Shown piece after piece: positions 50,875-60,500 of a stretch of 64,000 nucleotides of DNA. A model generated the notes under the pieces. It had not been told where the DNA came from, did no database searches, and worked only from the letters and a program-made list of their open reading frames with translations. Each line of letters opens with the position of its first letter. Position 1 is the first letter of the stretch. Source of the DNA: Pseudomonas grimontii (GTDB lineage: Bacteria; Pseudomonadota; Gammaproteobacteria; Pseudomonadales; Pseudomonadaceae). A program made the position numbers and the translations under genes. The DNA lies in NCBI RefSeq assembly GCF_007858185.1, contig NZ_VFES01000025.1:16414-80413 (forward strand), written 5' to 3'.

Positions 50875-51723
50875 TCAGCGCTGCATGCCCCAGCGTTTCA
50901 CGGTGAGCCGCTCGAAGGTGTCGAACACCAGGTTTTCCACCAGCAGGCCGATCAGTATCACCACCGCCAACCCGGCAAATACCTTGTCGGTGTACAGCTC
51001 ATTACGGTTCTGGAAGATGTACCAGCCCAGTCCGCCCTTGCCGCTGGTCGCACCAAATACCAGCTCGGCGGCGATCAGTGTGCGCCAGGCGAAGGCCCAG
51101 CCGATTTTCAGCCCGGCGAGGATCGATGGCAGTGCCGCCGGGATCAGGATGAACAACACGAAACGCATGCCCTTGAGGCCATAGTTGCGACCGGCCATGC
51201 GCAGGGTTTCGGACACGCCGAGGAACCCTGAATAAGTATTGAGCGCCAGCGCCCACAACACCGAATGCACCAGCACGAAGATCAGGCTGTTCTGCCCCAG
51301 GCCGAACCATAGCAACGCCAACGGCAATAGCGCGATGGCCGGCAGCGGGTTGAACATTGAGGTCAGGGTGCTCAGCAGGTCGCGGCCCAGTTGCGTCGAC
51401 ACCGCCAGGGTGGTCAGGGCAAACGCCAGCACGATGCCGATCAGGTACCCCTTGATCAGCACCACCAGCGAGATGCTCACCTTGCTCAGCAGTTCGCCGC
51501 TGAGCAGGCCGTCATAAAGCGCGTGAAAGGTTTGCAGGAAACTCGGCAGCAGCAGGTCGTTGTTCTGGTAGCGCGCCACGGCTTCCCAAAGGATCGCGAG
51601 CACGATCAGGATCAAGCCCTTGCGCAGCCAGCCTTGTTGCCACAGGCGTTGGCGCAAGGGCAGTTCGCGTTCCACGGGGACGCTGAGCAACGGCTCAAGG
51701 GTAATTTCGTATTCCTGGCGCAT
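50875..51723 (-). CDS. ABC transporter permease (TauC/SsuC type)
   Basis: A 282-aa permease of the nitrate/sulfonate/taurine uptake family. Six membrane helices are visible, and the EAA loop for ATPase contact reads AGRNYGLKGMRFVLFILIPAALPSILAGLK. The conserved C-terminus is LLVENLVFDTFERLTVKRWG. It follows the ATPase gene by 12 bp and is the last gene of the four-gene uptake operon. Confidence 0.92.
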   Translation of the reverse strand: MRQEYEITLEPLLSVPVERELPLRQRLWQQGWLRKGLILIVLAILWEAVARYQNNDLLLPSFLQTFHALYDGLLSGELLSKVSISLVVLIKGYLIGIVLAFALTTLAVSTQLGRDLLSTLTSMFNPLPAIALLPLALLWFGLGQNSLIFVLVHSVLWALALNTYSGFLGVSETLRMAGRNYGLKGMRFVLFILIPAALPSILAGLKIGWAFAWRTLIAAELVFGATSGKGGLGWYIFQNRNELYTDKVFAGLAVVILIGLLVENLVFDTFERLTVKRWGMQR

Positions 51724-51735
51724 TGGGCTGCCCTC

Positions 51736-52587
51736 TTAGTAAGCGATGCGGATGTCGGCGAAACCCAACTCACGTTCGGCCTCGGGCGCTTCATCGAACA
51801 GCAGGCGATGAATCCGCCGCGCCGACGCCTGGAACTCCACGCCACCGAGGCTGTGCAGGTCGTATTGATGGCTGTGGATTTCCGCGCGCACGCGCCCCGG
51901 GTGGGGCGACAGCAACAGGATGCGATTGCCCACCACCAGCGCTTCTTCGATGGAGTGGGTGACGAACAGCAAGGTGAAGCGCACCTCTTCCCAGAGCAGC
52001 AGCAATTCTTCCTGCATCTTGCGCCGGGTCAGGGCATCGAGGGCGGCGAAGGGCTCATCCATCAACAGGATTTTCGGCTGCATGGCCAGGGCGCGGGCGA
52101 TCGCCACGCGGGCTTTCATACCGCCGGAAAGCGTGTGCGGGTAAGCATCGGCAAAGGCGCTGAGGCCGACTTTGTCGAGGTAGTGCAGCGCCCGCTCTTC
52201 GGCTTCGCGACGCGGTAGGGTCTTCGATGCCAGTAGCGGAAACATCACGTTCTGCTTGACGGTTTTCCACGGCGGCAACTGGTCGAATTCCTGGAACACC
52301 ACGATGCGGTCCGGGCCCGGCTGTTCGACCTTTTGCCCCAGCAGGCGGATTTCGCCTTCGCAGGGTTTGATAAACCCGGCAATGGACTTGAGCAGCGTGG
52401 ATTTGCCGCAACCCGATGGGCCGAGTAACACGTAGCGATCCGCCGGGTCGATTTCGAAACTGACTTGGTGAGTGGCCCGCACCACGCGCTCGGGGGTGCG
52501 GTATTCCAGGCTGACGTTATCCACCGCCAGCAACGGCGTAGTGGTGTGCAGGTTGCTGGCCGTGTGGCCTTGCAAGGGCGCGTTCAT
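51736..52587 (-). CDS. ABC transporter ATP-binding protein (TauB/SsuB type)
   Basis: A 283-aa ATPase. Walker A is GPSGCGKST, the Q-loop is VVFQEFDQLPPWKTVKQNV, the signature is LSGGMKARVAIARAL and Walker B is ILLMDEPFAALD, with the switch His in LFVTHSIEEAL. All are intact. The ATG lies 2 bp (one codon gap) from the stop of the binding-protein gene. It powers uptake of a sulfonate or related anion. Confidence 0.93.
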   Translation of the reverse strand: MNAPLQGHTASNLHTTTPLLAVDNVSLEYRTPERVVRATHQVSFEIDPADRYVLLGPSGCGKSTLLKSIAGFIKPCEGEIRLLGQKVEQPGPDRIVVFQEFDQLPPWKTVKQNVMFPLLASKTLPRREAEERALHYLDKVGLSAFADAYPHTLSGGMKARVAIARALAMQPKILLMDEPFAALDALTRRKMQEELLLLWEEVRFTLLFVTHSIEEALVVGNRILLLSPHPGRVRAEIHSHQYDLHSLGGVEFQASARRIHRLLFDEAPEAERELGFADIRIAY

Positions 52588-52588
52588 C

Positions 52589-53614
52589 TCAACTTCCTTG
52601 CAGGGGCTTGGCGTCCTGGAAGAAGTAGTCCTTCCACGATTCAGGCTTGTTTTTGATGGCGCCGACGCGGTAGAGGAATTCCGCCAGCGGGTAGGTGTTT
52701 TTCGGCGTGACGCTGAATTCGAACTGCGGGTTGTCGATGATTTTCAGCAACTCGGCGCGGTCGATCTTGGCCTTGGTGACGCGGATGTAAGTGTCGGCCG
52801 CAGCGCCTTTATCGTTCTGGGCGAATTGCGCGGCTTCGGTCAACGCCTCGACAAATGCCTTGTAGGTCTTCGGGTTGTCGTTGCGGAATTTTTCGCTGGC
52901 GAACAGCACCGTTGGCGAGTTCGGGCCCAGCAGGTCGTAGGTGTTCAGCACCACATGCACGTTAGGGTTGGCCAGTGCCTGGTCCTGGAACGGCGGGTTG
53001 GAAAAGTGCCCGGTCAGTTCGGTGCCGCCGGCGATCAGGGCAGCGGTGGCATCAGGGTGCGGGACGGCGACGGTGTATTTGTCGAGGCGATTGAATTCCT
53101 TGTCGCCCCATTGTTTGGCGGCGGCGTATTGCAGGAAGCGCGACTGTACCGACACGCCCACCGCGGGCACGGCGATACGGTCCTTGTCGGTGAAATCGGC
53201 AAGGGTCTTGACCTTGGGATTGTTACTCACCAGGTAGTAGGGGAAGTTGCCCAGGGAGGCCACGGCCTTGACGTTCTGCTTGCCGTGGGTGCGGTCCCAG
53301 ATGGTCAGCAGAGGGCCGACGCCAGCACCGGCGATATCGATCGAGCCGGAGAGCAGTGCGTCGTTGACCGCCGCGCCACCGGACAGCTGGGTCCAGTCGA
53401 CCTTGATGTCGATGCCTTCCTGCTTGCCGTATTTTTCGATCAGGTTCTGGTCGCGCACCACGTTAAGCAGCAGGTAGACGATACCGAACTGTTCGGCGAT
53501 GCGGATCTCGCCTTCGGCCTGTGCAGCCGTCGGAGCGACCAGGCTGCCGGCCAACAGGCTGACACCCAGGCCGACGGTGGCGGCCAGCCGTGCAAATGGA
53601 ATTTTCCTGGACAT
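52589..53614 (-). CDS. ABC transporter substrate-binding protein (TauA/SsuA/NrtA type)
   Basis: A 341-aa periplasmic binding protein. The start is ATG 53614, with CGGAG seven bases upstream; the earlier ATG at 53620 lies too close to that site. The signal peptide ends at PTAAQA. The mature part begins EGEIRIAEQFGIVYLLLNVVRDQNLIEKYGK and has GGAAVNDALLSGSIDIAGAGVGP, typical of the NMT1/sulfonate family. The ligand cannot be read from sequence; the adjacent TauD-type dioxygenase suggests a sulfonate such as taurine. Confidence 0.9.
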   Translation of the reverse strand: MSRKIPFARLAATVGLGVSLLAGSLVAPTAAQAEGEIRIAEQFGIVYLLLNVVRDQNLIEKYGKQEGIDIKVDWTQLSGGAAVNDALLSGSIDIAGAGVGPLLTIWDRTHGKQNVKAVASLGNFPYYLVSNNPKVKTLADFTDKDRIAVPAVGVSVQSRFLQYAAAKQWGDKEFNRLDKYTVAVPHPDATAALIAGGTELTGHFSNPPFQDQALANPNVHVVLNTYDLLGPNSPTVLFASEKFRNDNPKTYKAFVEALTEAAQFAQNDKGAAADTYIRVTKAKIDRAELLKIIDNPQFEFSVTPKNTYPLAEFLYRVGAIKNKPESWKDYFFQDAKPLQGS

Positions 53615-53628
53615 GGTCATGCTCCGAA

Positions 53629-54522
53629 TCAGAAAGGCGCGTCGCCCTGGATGGTGGTGCGAAACAGCTTGCGGCGCAGATGGCTCGGGCAACCGGCGGC
53701 CAGGTGGATCAGCGAGCGGTTGTCCCAGAACACCAGGTCGTGGGGCTGCCAGTGGTGGCGGTAGATGTTGTGCGGCAACACGCTGTGGGCGTAGAGCTGG
53801 GTCAGCAGGTCGCGGCTTTCGTCTTCCGGCAGGCCGACGATGCGGGTGGTGAAGCCTTCGCTGACGAACAGCGCCTTACGGCCGTTTTCCGGGTGAGTGC
53901 GCACGATCGGGTGAACCACTTCCGCGACTTGGGCAAGCTGCTCAGGCGTCAACGTCGGGCGCCAGTTGCCTTCGAATTTGGTTTCGCTATAGCGCGCGGT
54001 ATAAGAGTGCGCGGCGCTGCGGCCTTCAACGGCTTTGCGCAGGTGCTCGGGCAGTTGGTCCCAGGCTTTGTGCATGTCGGCGAACAGGGTATCGCCGCCC
54101 TCGGACGGCAACTCCTGAGCGTGGAGCATCGAGCCCAAGCTTGGCAGCTCTTTATAAGACAGGTCCGAGTGCCAGAACTTGCCCGCATCACCCAGGCCAA
54201 TGGATTGGCCGTTTTCGATGATGTTGGAGACGATCAGGATTTCCGGGTGATTGGCCAGCAGGAACTGCTTGAGCACGTGAATCTGCAGGACGCCAAAGCG
54301 GCGGCTGAAAGCGATCTGTTGGTCGGGGGTGATGCGCTGGTCGCGGAACACCACGACGTGGTGATCCAGGTGCGCGCGATGAATGCGGGCGAAATCCTGG
54401 TCGTTGACCGGCAGGGACAAATCCAGGCCGACAATCTCGGCCCCCACGCTGCCGGGCAGTGGGCGAACCTCGAAGGCTTGGGCGGTAAGGGTCGCTGTTG
54501 GAACAGTAGAGGTGGCGGACAT
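53629..54522 (-). CDS. TauD/TfdA-family 2-oxoglutarate dioxygenase
   Basis: A 297-aa Fe(II)/2-oxoglutarate dioxygenase, which in taurine use releases sulfite from the sulfonate carbon. The facial triad is visible: His118-x-Asp120 (FWHSDLSY) and His273 (NRSLIHLAAG), with the 2-oxoglutarate-binding Arg284 eleven residues later, the same spacing as H255/R266 in E. coli TauD. GGGAG lies 7 bases before the ATG. It is the first gene of the operon dioxygenase-binding protein-ATPase-permease. The exact substrate is unproven. Confidence 0.92.
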   Translation of the reverse strand: MSATSTVPTATLTAQAFEVRPLPGSVGAEIVGLDLSLPVNDQDFARIHRAHLDHHVVVFRDQRITPDQQIAFSRRFGVLQIHVLKQFLLANHPEILIVSNIIENGQSIGLGDAGKFWHSDLSYKELPSLGSMLHAQELPSEGGDTLFADMHKAWDQLPEHLRKAVEGRSAAHSYTARYSETKFEGNWRPTLTPEQLAQVAEVVHPIVRTHPENGRKALFVSEGFTTRIVGLPEDESRDLLTQLYAHSVLPHNIYRHHWQPHDLVFWDNRSLIHLAAGCPSHLRRKLFRTTIQGDAPF

Positions 54523-54785
54523 GAGTTCACTCCCGGTCAGACAGGAGAGTGACTTTATAGGTATAAGAACGGCAATTTAAATACCGTTAAAGAATATCTA
54601 TATGCGGGAATGTCGTAACATGTCAGTGCCGTGTCAGACCCGGCAAAACCCAGGCGTGGGCCGCCGGAGTCGCGCGTTGAAACGCTTACAAGCCGAAACC
54701 GTGCCCGTTTGACAAGCTTATGGGCAGCCTCTAGTGTGCATTGGATCCAATTAGCCACCACTATTATAAGGAGGATAGCGTAACC

Positions 54786-55493
54786 GTGACGCAGAAGCCG
54801 AACCCTTTGAACAGCATCAAGATCACCGGCCCTATTCCCGCCCATCTTGCCCGCTCCGTGATTGAAGAAACCTTGCGCAATGCAATCCTCGATGGCCGCT
54901 TGCCCTGCGGTACCGCCATGCGTCAGCAAGAGCTGGCCAGCCTGTTCGGGGTCAGCCGCATGCCGGTGCGTGAAGCCTTGCGCCAGTTGGAGGCCCAGTC
55001 ACTGCTGCATGTGGTCACCCACAAGGGCGCCGTGGTTGCACCTTTGATCGAAGACAATTCAGCTGAGACCTATGAGCTGCGGATGTTGCTGGAGTCTGAA
55101 GCCCTGCGCTTGTCGATTCCCTTGCTGACCGAAGCCGATATCGTCGAGGCAGACACGCTCATCTGTGCCCTGGAACAGGAAAAAGACTACACCGAGATTG
55201 GCCATCTCAATCGCCTGTTTCACATGACCCTGTATGGCAAGGCCCCCAACCAGCGGCTGCTCAAGCTGGTGGAGCATGGGTTGAATGAAGAGGAACGCTT
55301 CCTGCGTTTCAACCTCGAGGCGATGGGGCTGGGTGAGACATCCCAGGAAGACCACCGTGAACTGCTGAACCTGGTGGCACAGAAGAAAGTCGAGGAAAGC
55401 ATCCTGACGCTGCGTAATCACTTGATGCGCGGGATGGAAGTGATCACTTCCTATCTCAATAGCCTGGAACCCACCGGTAAGAAGACGCCATAA
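54786..55493 (+). CDS. GntR-family (FCD/FadR-type) transcriptional regulator
   Basis: A 235-aa regulator. The start is GTG 54786 with AAGGAGG 11 bases upstream; a TTG at 54741 is open but has no SD. The winged-helix domain has LRNAILDGRLPCGTAMRQQELASLFGVSRMPVREALRQLEAQSLL. The FCD effector domain follows, with the metal/ligand positions ELRMLLESEAL, NRLFHMTLY and EDHRELL (His in each of the last two). It is divergent from the sulfonate operon (263-bp gap), the usual arrangement for local control, and is followed by the mgo operon on the same strand. Confidence 0.92.
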   Translation: MTQKPNPLNSIKITGPIPAHLARSVIEETLRNAILDGRLPCGTAMRQQELASLFGVSRMPVREALRQLEAQSLLHVVTHKGAVVAPLIEDNSAETYELRMLLESEALRLSIPLLTEADIVEADTLICALEQEKDYTEIGHLNRLFHMTLYGKAPNQRLLKLVEHGLNEEERFLRFNLEAMGLGETSQEDHRELLNLVAQKKVEESILTLRNHLMRGMEVITSYLNSLEPTGKKTP

Positions 55494-55532
55494 CAAGGTC
55501 GCTCATCTTGCCCGTACAGCGCTGCGGGGTTA

Positions 55533-55550
55533 ACTACCTGATCGGGTAGT
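55533..55550 (+). promoter_or_regulatory. Lux-box-like dyad upstream of the mgo operon
   Basis: ACTACCTGATCGGGTAGT is an 18-bp dyad paired at 8 of 9 positions and fits the LuxR-type consensus CT-N12-AG exactly. It is embedded in a larger hairpin (GCGGGGT/ACCCCGC at 55524-55557). A TATAAA lies 29 bp further on (55579-55584), so the dyad centre would be about 48-50 bp before a start site near 55591, leaving a leader of about 230 nt. In the 331-bp non-coding stretch 55494-55824 this is the only structured element; the rest is AT-rich. The hairpin could instead be the gntR terminator, though no T-run follows. Confidence 0.5.
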
Positions 55551-55824
55551 ACCCCGCGCCGAAGAAACTTCCCACTCTTATAAAGCAACTTGCCGACAGC
55601 TTATATTATTTAGAAAAACATCTACTGCATTCATATGCTCGCCAATTTGTTTAACCCGCTTATTATTCTCCCTTACTAAACCAGACATTTAATTCGACGG
55701 CGCAGCGCCATAGGTGTGAGCGCTCGCGCGTGCCAACCCTGGTTTAAATCTGTTTATCTCCTTGTCACTCACAAAAATCCAATGCTGCTTTAACAGCAAA
55801 CGCAACAATTTATAGGCATCAACC

Positions 55825-56583
55825 ATGTACCAATCATTACTTGAACAAAGAAAACTGCAGTTATGCAGTCATCCGTTATTCCAGGAAATAACTTCACTGA
55901 AAAAGTTACAACTATTTATGGAAAACCATGTGTTCGCTGTATGGGACTTCATGACACTCACCAAACGCCTGCAACAGGACCTGACCTGCACTCGCCTGCC
56001 CTGGCTGCCACCGGCCGACCCGCAAGCTGCACGCCTTATCAATGAGATAGTGCTGGGCGAGGAGTCAGACTCCCATCCCAGGCAAGGCCACTGCAGCCAC
56101 TTCGAGTGGTACCTGGAAGCCATGGTCGAGGTCGGCGCCAGTACCTCGGCGATAAAACGTTTCGTTGCGCTGCAGCACCAAGGCGTGGAAGCAAGCGCTG
56201 CCCTGCGCATGGCCGATGTTCCTGCTGGCGCGGAACGCTTCGTCAGCGACACGTTGCACATTGCGCTGAACGCTCCTACCCATTGCGTAGCAGCCGCATT
56301 CCTTCACGGTCGTGAACGTGTCATCCCAAGTATGTTCGAGCACATCCTGCAGCCTGATACGCTCATCCATCGCCAGGCACCTACCTTGTGTGGCTACTTC
56401 GAACGCCATATCGAGTTGGACACTGAACATCATGGGCCAGCAGCCGAGCAGTTGCTCGGACGCCTGGTGGGCGCAGACCCGACTTATCCGCAACAAGCCC
56501 ACGACGCAGCCCTTGCCGCCATAGAAAGCCGTATCACGTTCTGGGACGAGGTGCAGGCCGCGCTGCAAGAGGTGCACCCATGA
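55825..56583 (+). CDS. mgoB: MgoB/PvfA, DUF3050 haem-oxygenase-like protein
   Basis: A 252-aa DUF3050 protein with a haem-oxygenase-like (HDO) fold, the first gene of mgoBCAD (pvfABCD). Candidate metal ligands are in ENHVFAVWDFM (His35), GEESDSH (Glu79/80) and HFEWYLEAM (His92, Glu98). These occur in the order expected of HDO-type diiron oxygenases, although the exact set is my reading. In this operon family it acts with the NRPS and the AurF-type oxygenase in making N-oxygenated signal compounds. The Shine-Dalgarno before the ATG is weak. The stop overlaps the next start (ATGA at 56580-56583). Confidence 0.92.
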   Translation: MYQSLLEQRKLQLCSHPLFQEITSLKKLQLFMENHVFAVWDFMTLTKRLQQDLTCTRLPWLPPADPQAARLINEIVLGEESDSHPRQGHCSHFEWYLEAMVEVGASTSAIKRFVALQHQGVEASAALRMADVPAGAERFVSDTLHIALNAPTHCVAAAFLHGRERVIPSMFEHILQPDTLIHRQAPTLCGYFERHIELDTEHHGPAAEQLLGRLVGADPTYPQQAHDAALAAIESRITFWDEVQAALQEVHP

Positions 56584-57518
56584 ATACCGCTGGCTACACC
56601 ACTATTGCCGACGACTGGGAACGCCGCGCAACCATCCGAACCCGTCCTCGCCGCTGGTTGGAAAACGATGACAAGCTGATCTACCCGCTGTGCCGTCAGC
56701 CCTTGGTACTCAGCGCGACCTTCGTGGAACATTGCCCGCAATGGCGCGACTTCGTGCTGGTGCAAAGCTTCTATAAATTCATCAACGACGTGGTTATTTT
56801 CGAAACCGAAATCGTCGACAAGACCGCACGCAACATTGCCAAGAATCGCTTCTCGCTGCCCTTCCCCCTTGCCTGTCGCGTTGATGCGATGACGGTTGTG
56901 GTGGACGAGGACTACCACGCCTTGGTGGCACTGGACTTCATGCAACAGACTGTCGCAATGACGGGCATACAACCGCTCGACCTGCCCGGGCATATCGAAC
57001 TGAGTCGCGCGCTGCCGGCGGCGCAGGCACAGGCTCCCGCACACCTGAGCGATGCTGTGGAGCTGATTGGCGTGGCCATCGCCGAAAACACCGTCACCCA
57101 CGATGTAGCAGCGTTTTCCAAGGACCGCAGTGTCAAGGCCTCCATCCGAGGCTTGATGGACGACCACCTGTTTGACGAAGGGCGCCACGCGCAGTTCTGG
57201 ACGCGGCTGGTGCGCATTTACTGGCAGGCCGCGAGCCCGGACGACCGTGACAGCATCGCTCAGGTACTGCCGACATTCCTGGCGCATTACCTGACCAACA
57301 ACCTGCAGAAAAACTTCGACCTGCATCTGATCGAACACCTCGACATCAGCGAGGACCTGCGCGGCGTGCTGCGCGACGAAGTATCGGCGCTGGCATTCCC
57401 CATCACCCGCCAGCACCCGTTGATGGGCAATATCATGGGCTTCCTGCAACACAGCGGCTTGTTGCAGACGCCGAGTGTGGGGCAGGTGCTGAACGACTAC
57501 CTGTCGGTGTCGCCATGA
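56580..57518 (+). CDS. mgoC: MgoC/PvfB, AurF-type diiron N-oxygenase
   Basis: A 312-aa diiron oxygenase of the p-aminobenzoate N-oxygenase (AurF) family. The ligand set can be read out directly: Glu75, Glu110-xx-His113, Glu169, His196, Glu200-xx-His203. The spacings (35, 3, 59, 27, 4, 3) closely match AurF (E101, E136, H139, E196, H223, E227, H230). It should N-oxygenate the amino-acid-derived intermediate of the pathway, giving diazeniumdiolate or pyrazine N-oxide products. It overlaps both mgoB and mgoA by ATGA. Confidence 0.94.
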   Translation: MNTAGYTTIADDWERRATIRTRPRRWLENDDKLIYPLCRQPLVLSATFVEHCPQWRDFVLVQSFYKFINDVVIFETEIVDKTARNIAKNRFSLPFPLACRVDAMTVVVDEDYHALVALDFMQQTVAMTGIQPLDLPGHIELSRALPAAQAQAPAHLSDAVELIGVAIAENTVTHDVAAFSKDRSVKASIRGLMDDHLFDEGRHAQFWTRLVRIYWQAASPDDRDSIAQVLPTFLAHYLTNNLQKNFDLHLIEHLDISEDLRGVLRDEVSALAFPITRQHPLMGNIMGFLQHSGLLQTPSVGQVLNDYLSVSP

Positions 57519-60500
57519 GGCGCCTGACAATCGGCTGGTGCGGCACAAGCAAGGCACTTGGCGCAATCAGGCCAATGCTGGAACAGTACGGCCATGTGTC
57601 GGGTGATGAGGCCACCGACCTGTGGATTGAAGACGGTAGCCTGCCGTTGCCGGATGACGCGGGCGGAACCACCTGTATAAGTCTGCGAGTGGGGGTTGGT
57701 CCGTCAACCGACTGTGGGTTACCCGCGCTGCAATTGCGCGCCTATGGCCATGACCGACGTTTGTCTGCCGTGCTGGACATCGCCGAGGAGCCCAGTGGCA
57801 ACGGCCAGCGACTACGTCAACACGCAACAAACGCGCTGGTGGATTGGGTCGCGCTGCTAGTCAGTGGCTTCTCACGTGACCCCGAATCTCTCTCTACGAG
57901 CGCGATTGCCACTGAGTGGTCCGAGCACAGTTTGCACGGGCTTGAGCCGTTGGCATTTATGCATCGATTCAATCGTACGACAAACCCCGATCTGATCCAG
58001 CAAGCCCAGGTACCGCTGATCGAACGCGTGCAAGCCAGCCTTCATCTGTTCGCCGACCGGCCGGCGCTGAACATTGCGGGGCACACCGTAACCTATCGCC
58101 AACTGCACCTACAGGCCATGGCGATTCAGCAGCGATTGCGTCCGCTGATGGAAGCGCTTGAGACGCCCGCGGTGATCGGCGTATGCCTGGAAAAAAACAC
58201 GGAATTGTATGCCAGCATTCTTGCCGTACTGGGCAGTGGCGCGGTGTACCTGCCACTGGGACCTGATCAACCCACACAACGCCATCGGGCCATGCTCGAA
58301 AACGCCGGGGCCCACGTATTGCTGGATGCCGGCCAGCATCCATTACGCGAGCATTTCATTGCACTGGATGTCAGCACCGTCGAGCCGCACAACGCCAACT
58401 TCGCGTCCTCGCTGACGCACAATCGCCCTTGTTCGGATATACCGTGCATGGTGCTCTATACATCGGGCAGTACTGGCCAGCCCAAGGGTGTACTACTCAG
58501 CCAAGGTAACCTGGCGCATTTCACGGCCTGGTTCGGGTCCTGCATGACGCAAGATGAACGGAGCCGCGTCTTGCAGTTTTCCCCCTTGGGTTTCGACTCG
58601 TCATTGATCGAAATCTTCCCCGCCCTGATTGCCGGCGCCGAGTTGATCGTGCCTAACGAGGAACAGCGACGCGACCCTGTACAACTGGTGGAATTGCTCC
58701 GCCGACAGCGCGTCACTCACGCCTTCCTGCCGCCTGCGCTGCTCAATATCCTACCGCTGGATAACCCCCTGGGCGTGACGCATCTGCTCACCGGTGGCGA
58801 CGCCTGCGAACCCCATGTAATCGAGCGGCTGGCAGGGCAGTGCCAGCTTCACAACCTCTATGGCCCCACCGAAACCACAGTACTGATTACGCACCGGACG
58901 TTCGCCCCCGATGACAACAATCGTAATGTCGGCCGCCCCATCGCCAATAGCCAGGTGCTGATCCTCGATGACGATCTGCAGCCGGTGGATGAGCAGGTGA
59001 TGGGCGAACTGTACATCGTCGGGCCCGGCGTGAGCCTGGGATATGTGAATGCGCCGCCGCAGGCTAACAGCCCATTCGTCGAACTGTTGGTGCCGGGCGG
59101 CCAAACGCTGCGGGCGTACCGCAGCGGCGACCTGGCGCAGTGGACCGCCGAAGGCATTGTGCTGGGTGGGCGCCGCGACGATCAGGTAAAGATCCGCGGC
59201 TTTCGAGTCGAACCCCGGGAGATTGAACAGTGCCTGCGTAACAGCAGGCTGTATCGCGAGCTGGCAGTGGTGATCGACCAAAAAAGCAGGATCTGCGCCT
59301 TCGTCGCCCAACCCGAACCCAACGCTACGTTGGCGGCCTTACAGCAGCACGCGCGCCAGTGGCTACCGGACTACATGGAACCCGGTTTCTGGGTGGAACT
59401 GCCAGCCATGCCGCACTGTAACAATGGCAAAGTCGACCGCAAGGAACTGCTGGCCCTACCCTTCCACTCCATTTTTCAGGCCACTCCCCGCGCTGCGCGC
59501 ACACCCCTTCAAGCGCGATTACGCGACCTATGGGGCGAGCTGTTGGGCGTGCCCACCAGCCAGTTGCCCATCGATGAAAGCTTCTTTGCACTGGGCGGCC
59601 ATTCGATTTTGCTGTCGACGTTGTTGCTGCGTGTTCGCGAGCAGTTTGGCCGTAGTTTCGCGTTGAGCCATTTCATTGAAGCACCGACGATTCGTACGCT
59701 TGCAACGCTGATGGAGGATGGTGAACTACCCGGTTCATCTTCCGCCGAGGCGGTCCAGGATGCTCAACGGGAATGGGTGATCAATTCGTTGCAAGAGTGC
59801 CGCTCAGGCAATCCACACAAGGTGATCGTGACGGGAGCCAACAGTTTCGTCGGCATCCATATTGTCGAAGCGTTATTGACTGCCGGTGCAACGGAGGTGG
59901 CGTGCCTGGTGCGTGAATTGCCGGGGAATCCTGCGATGGCTCGCTTTACCCAGGCGTTGCGTGAATACCACCTGGAACACCTGGACTTGAGCCGGATACG
60001 AGTATTCCCCGCCAACATCAACCAGCCTCGATTGGGTTTGGCCTGCGATGTGTATGAAGCCCTCGCCGCAGACTTTGGCGCGCTGGTGCACAACGCAGCA
60101 CGGGTCAATCACGTCATGGACTACGCCTCACTGGCCAGAGACAACGTCGACCCCATATTCGAATGCCTGCGTCTGTGCGAAACCCACTGCAAGAAGGTCT
60201 TCAACTTTGTCTCGACGTTGTCGGCCGCCAGTAGCATCGACACGACGGGGCATGTGCTCGAAGCTCCAGCGGCGACTACCCTGCCGCTGTACATCCGAAA
60301 TGGCTACAACCTGTCCAAATGGGTAGCCGAGCGGGTGCTGGGACGTGCAGTTGAGCAAGGAGCCTGGGTGAACATCCATCGGCCTGGAAATATCAGTTTC
60401 AACAGCCGTAACGGTGTCTGCCAACCACAGAAGAATCGCCTGATGCTGATGCTCAAGGGCTCGCTGCAATTGGGCATGCTGCCTCGGCTGGATCTGAATT

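Noticed and set aside
57515..57970. A condensation domain at the start of MgoA
   Set aside because: No HHxxxDG motif and only about 150 residues before the adenylation core, far short of a condensation domain.
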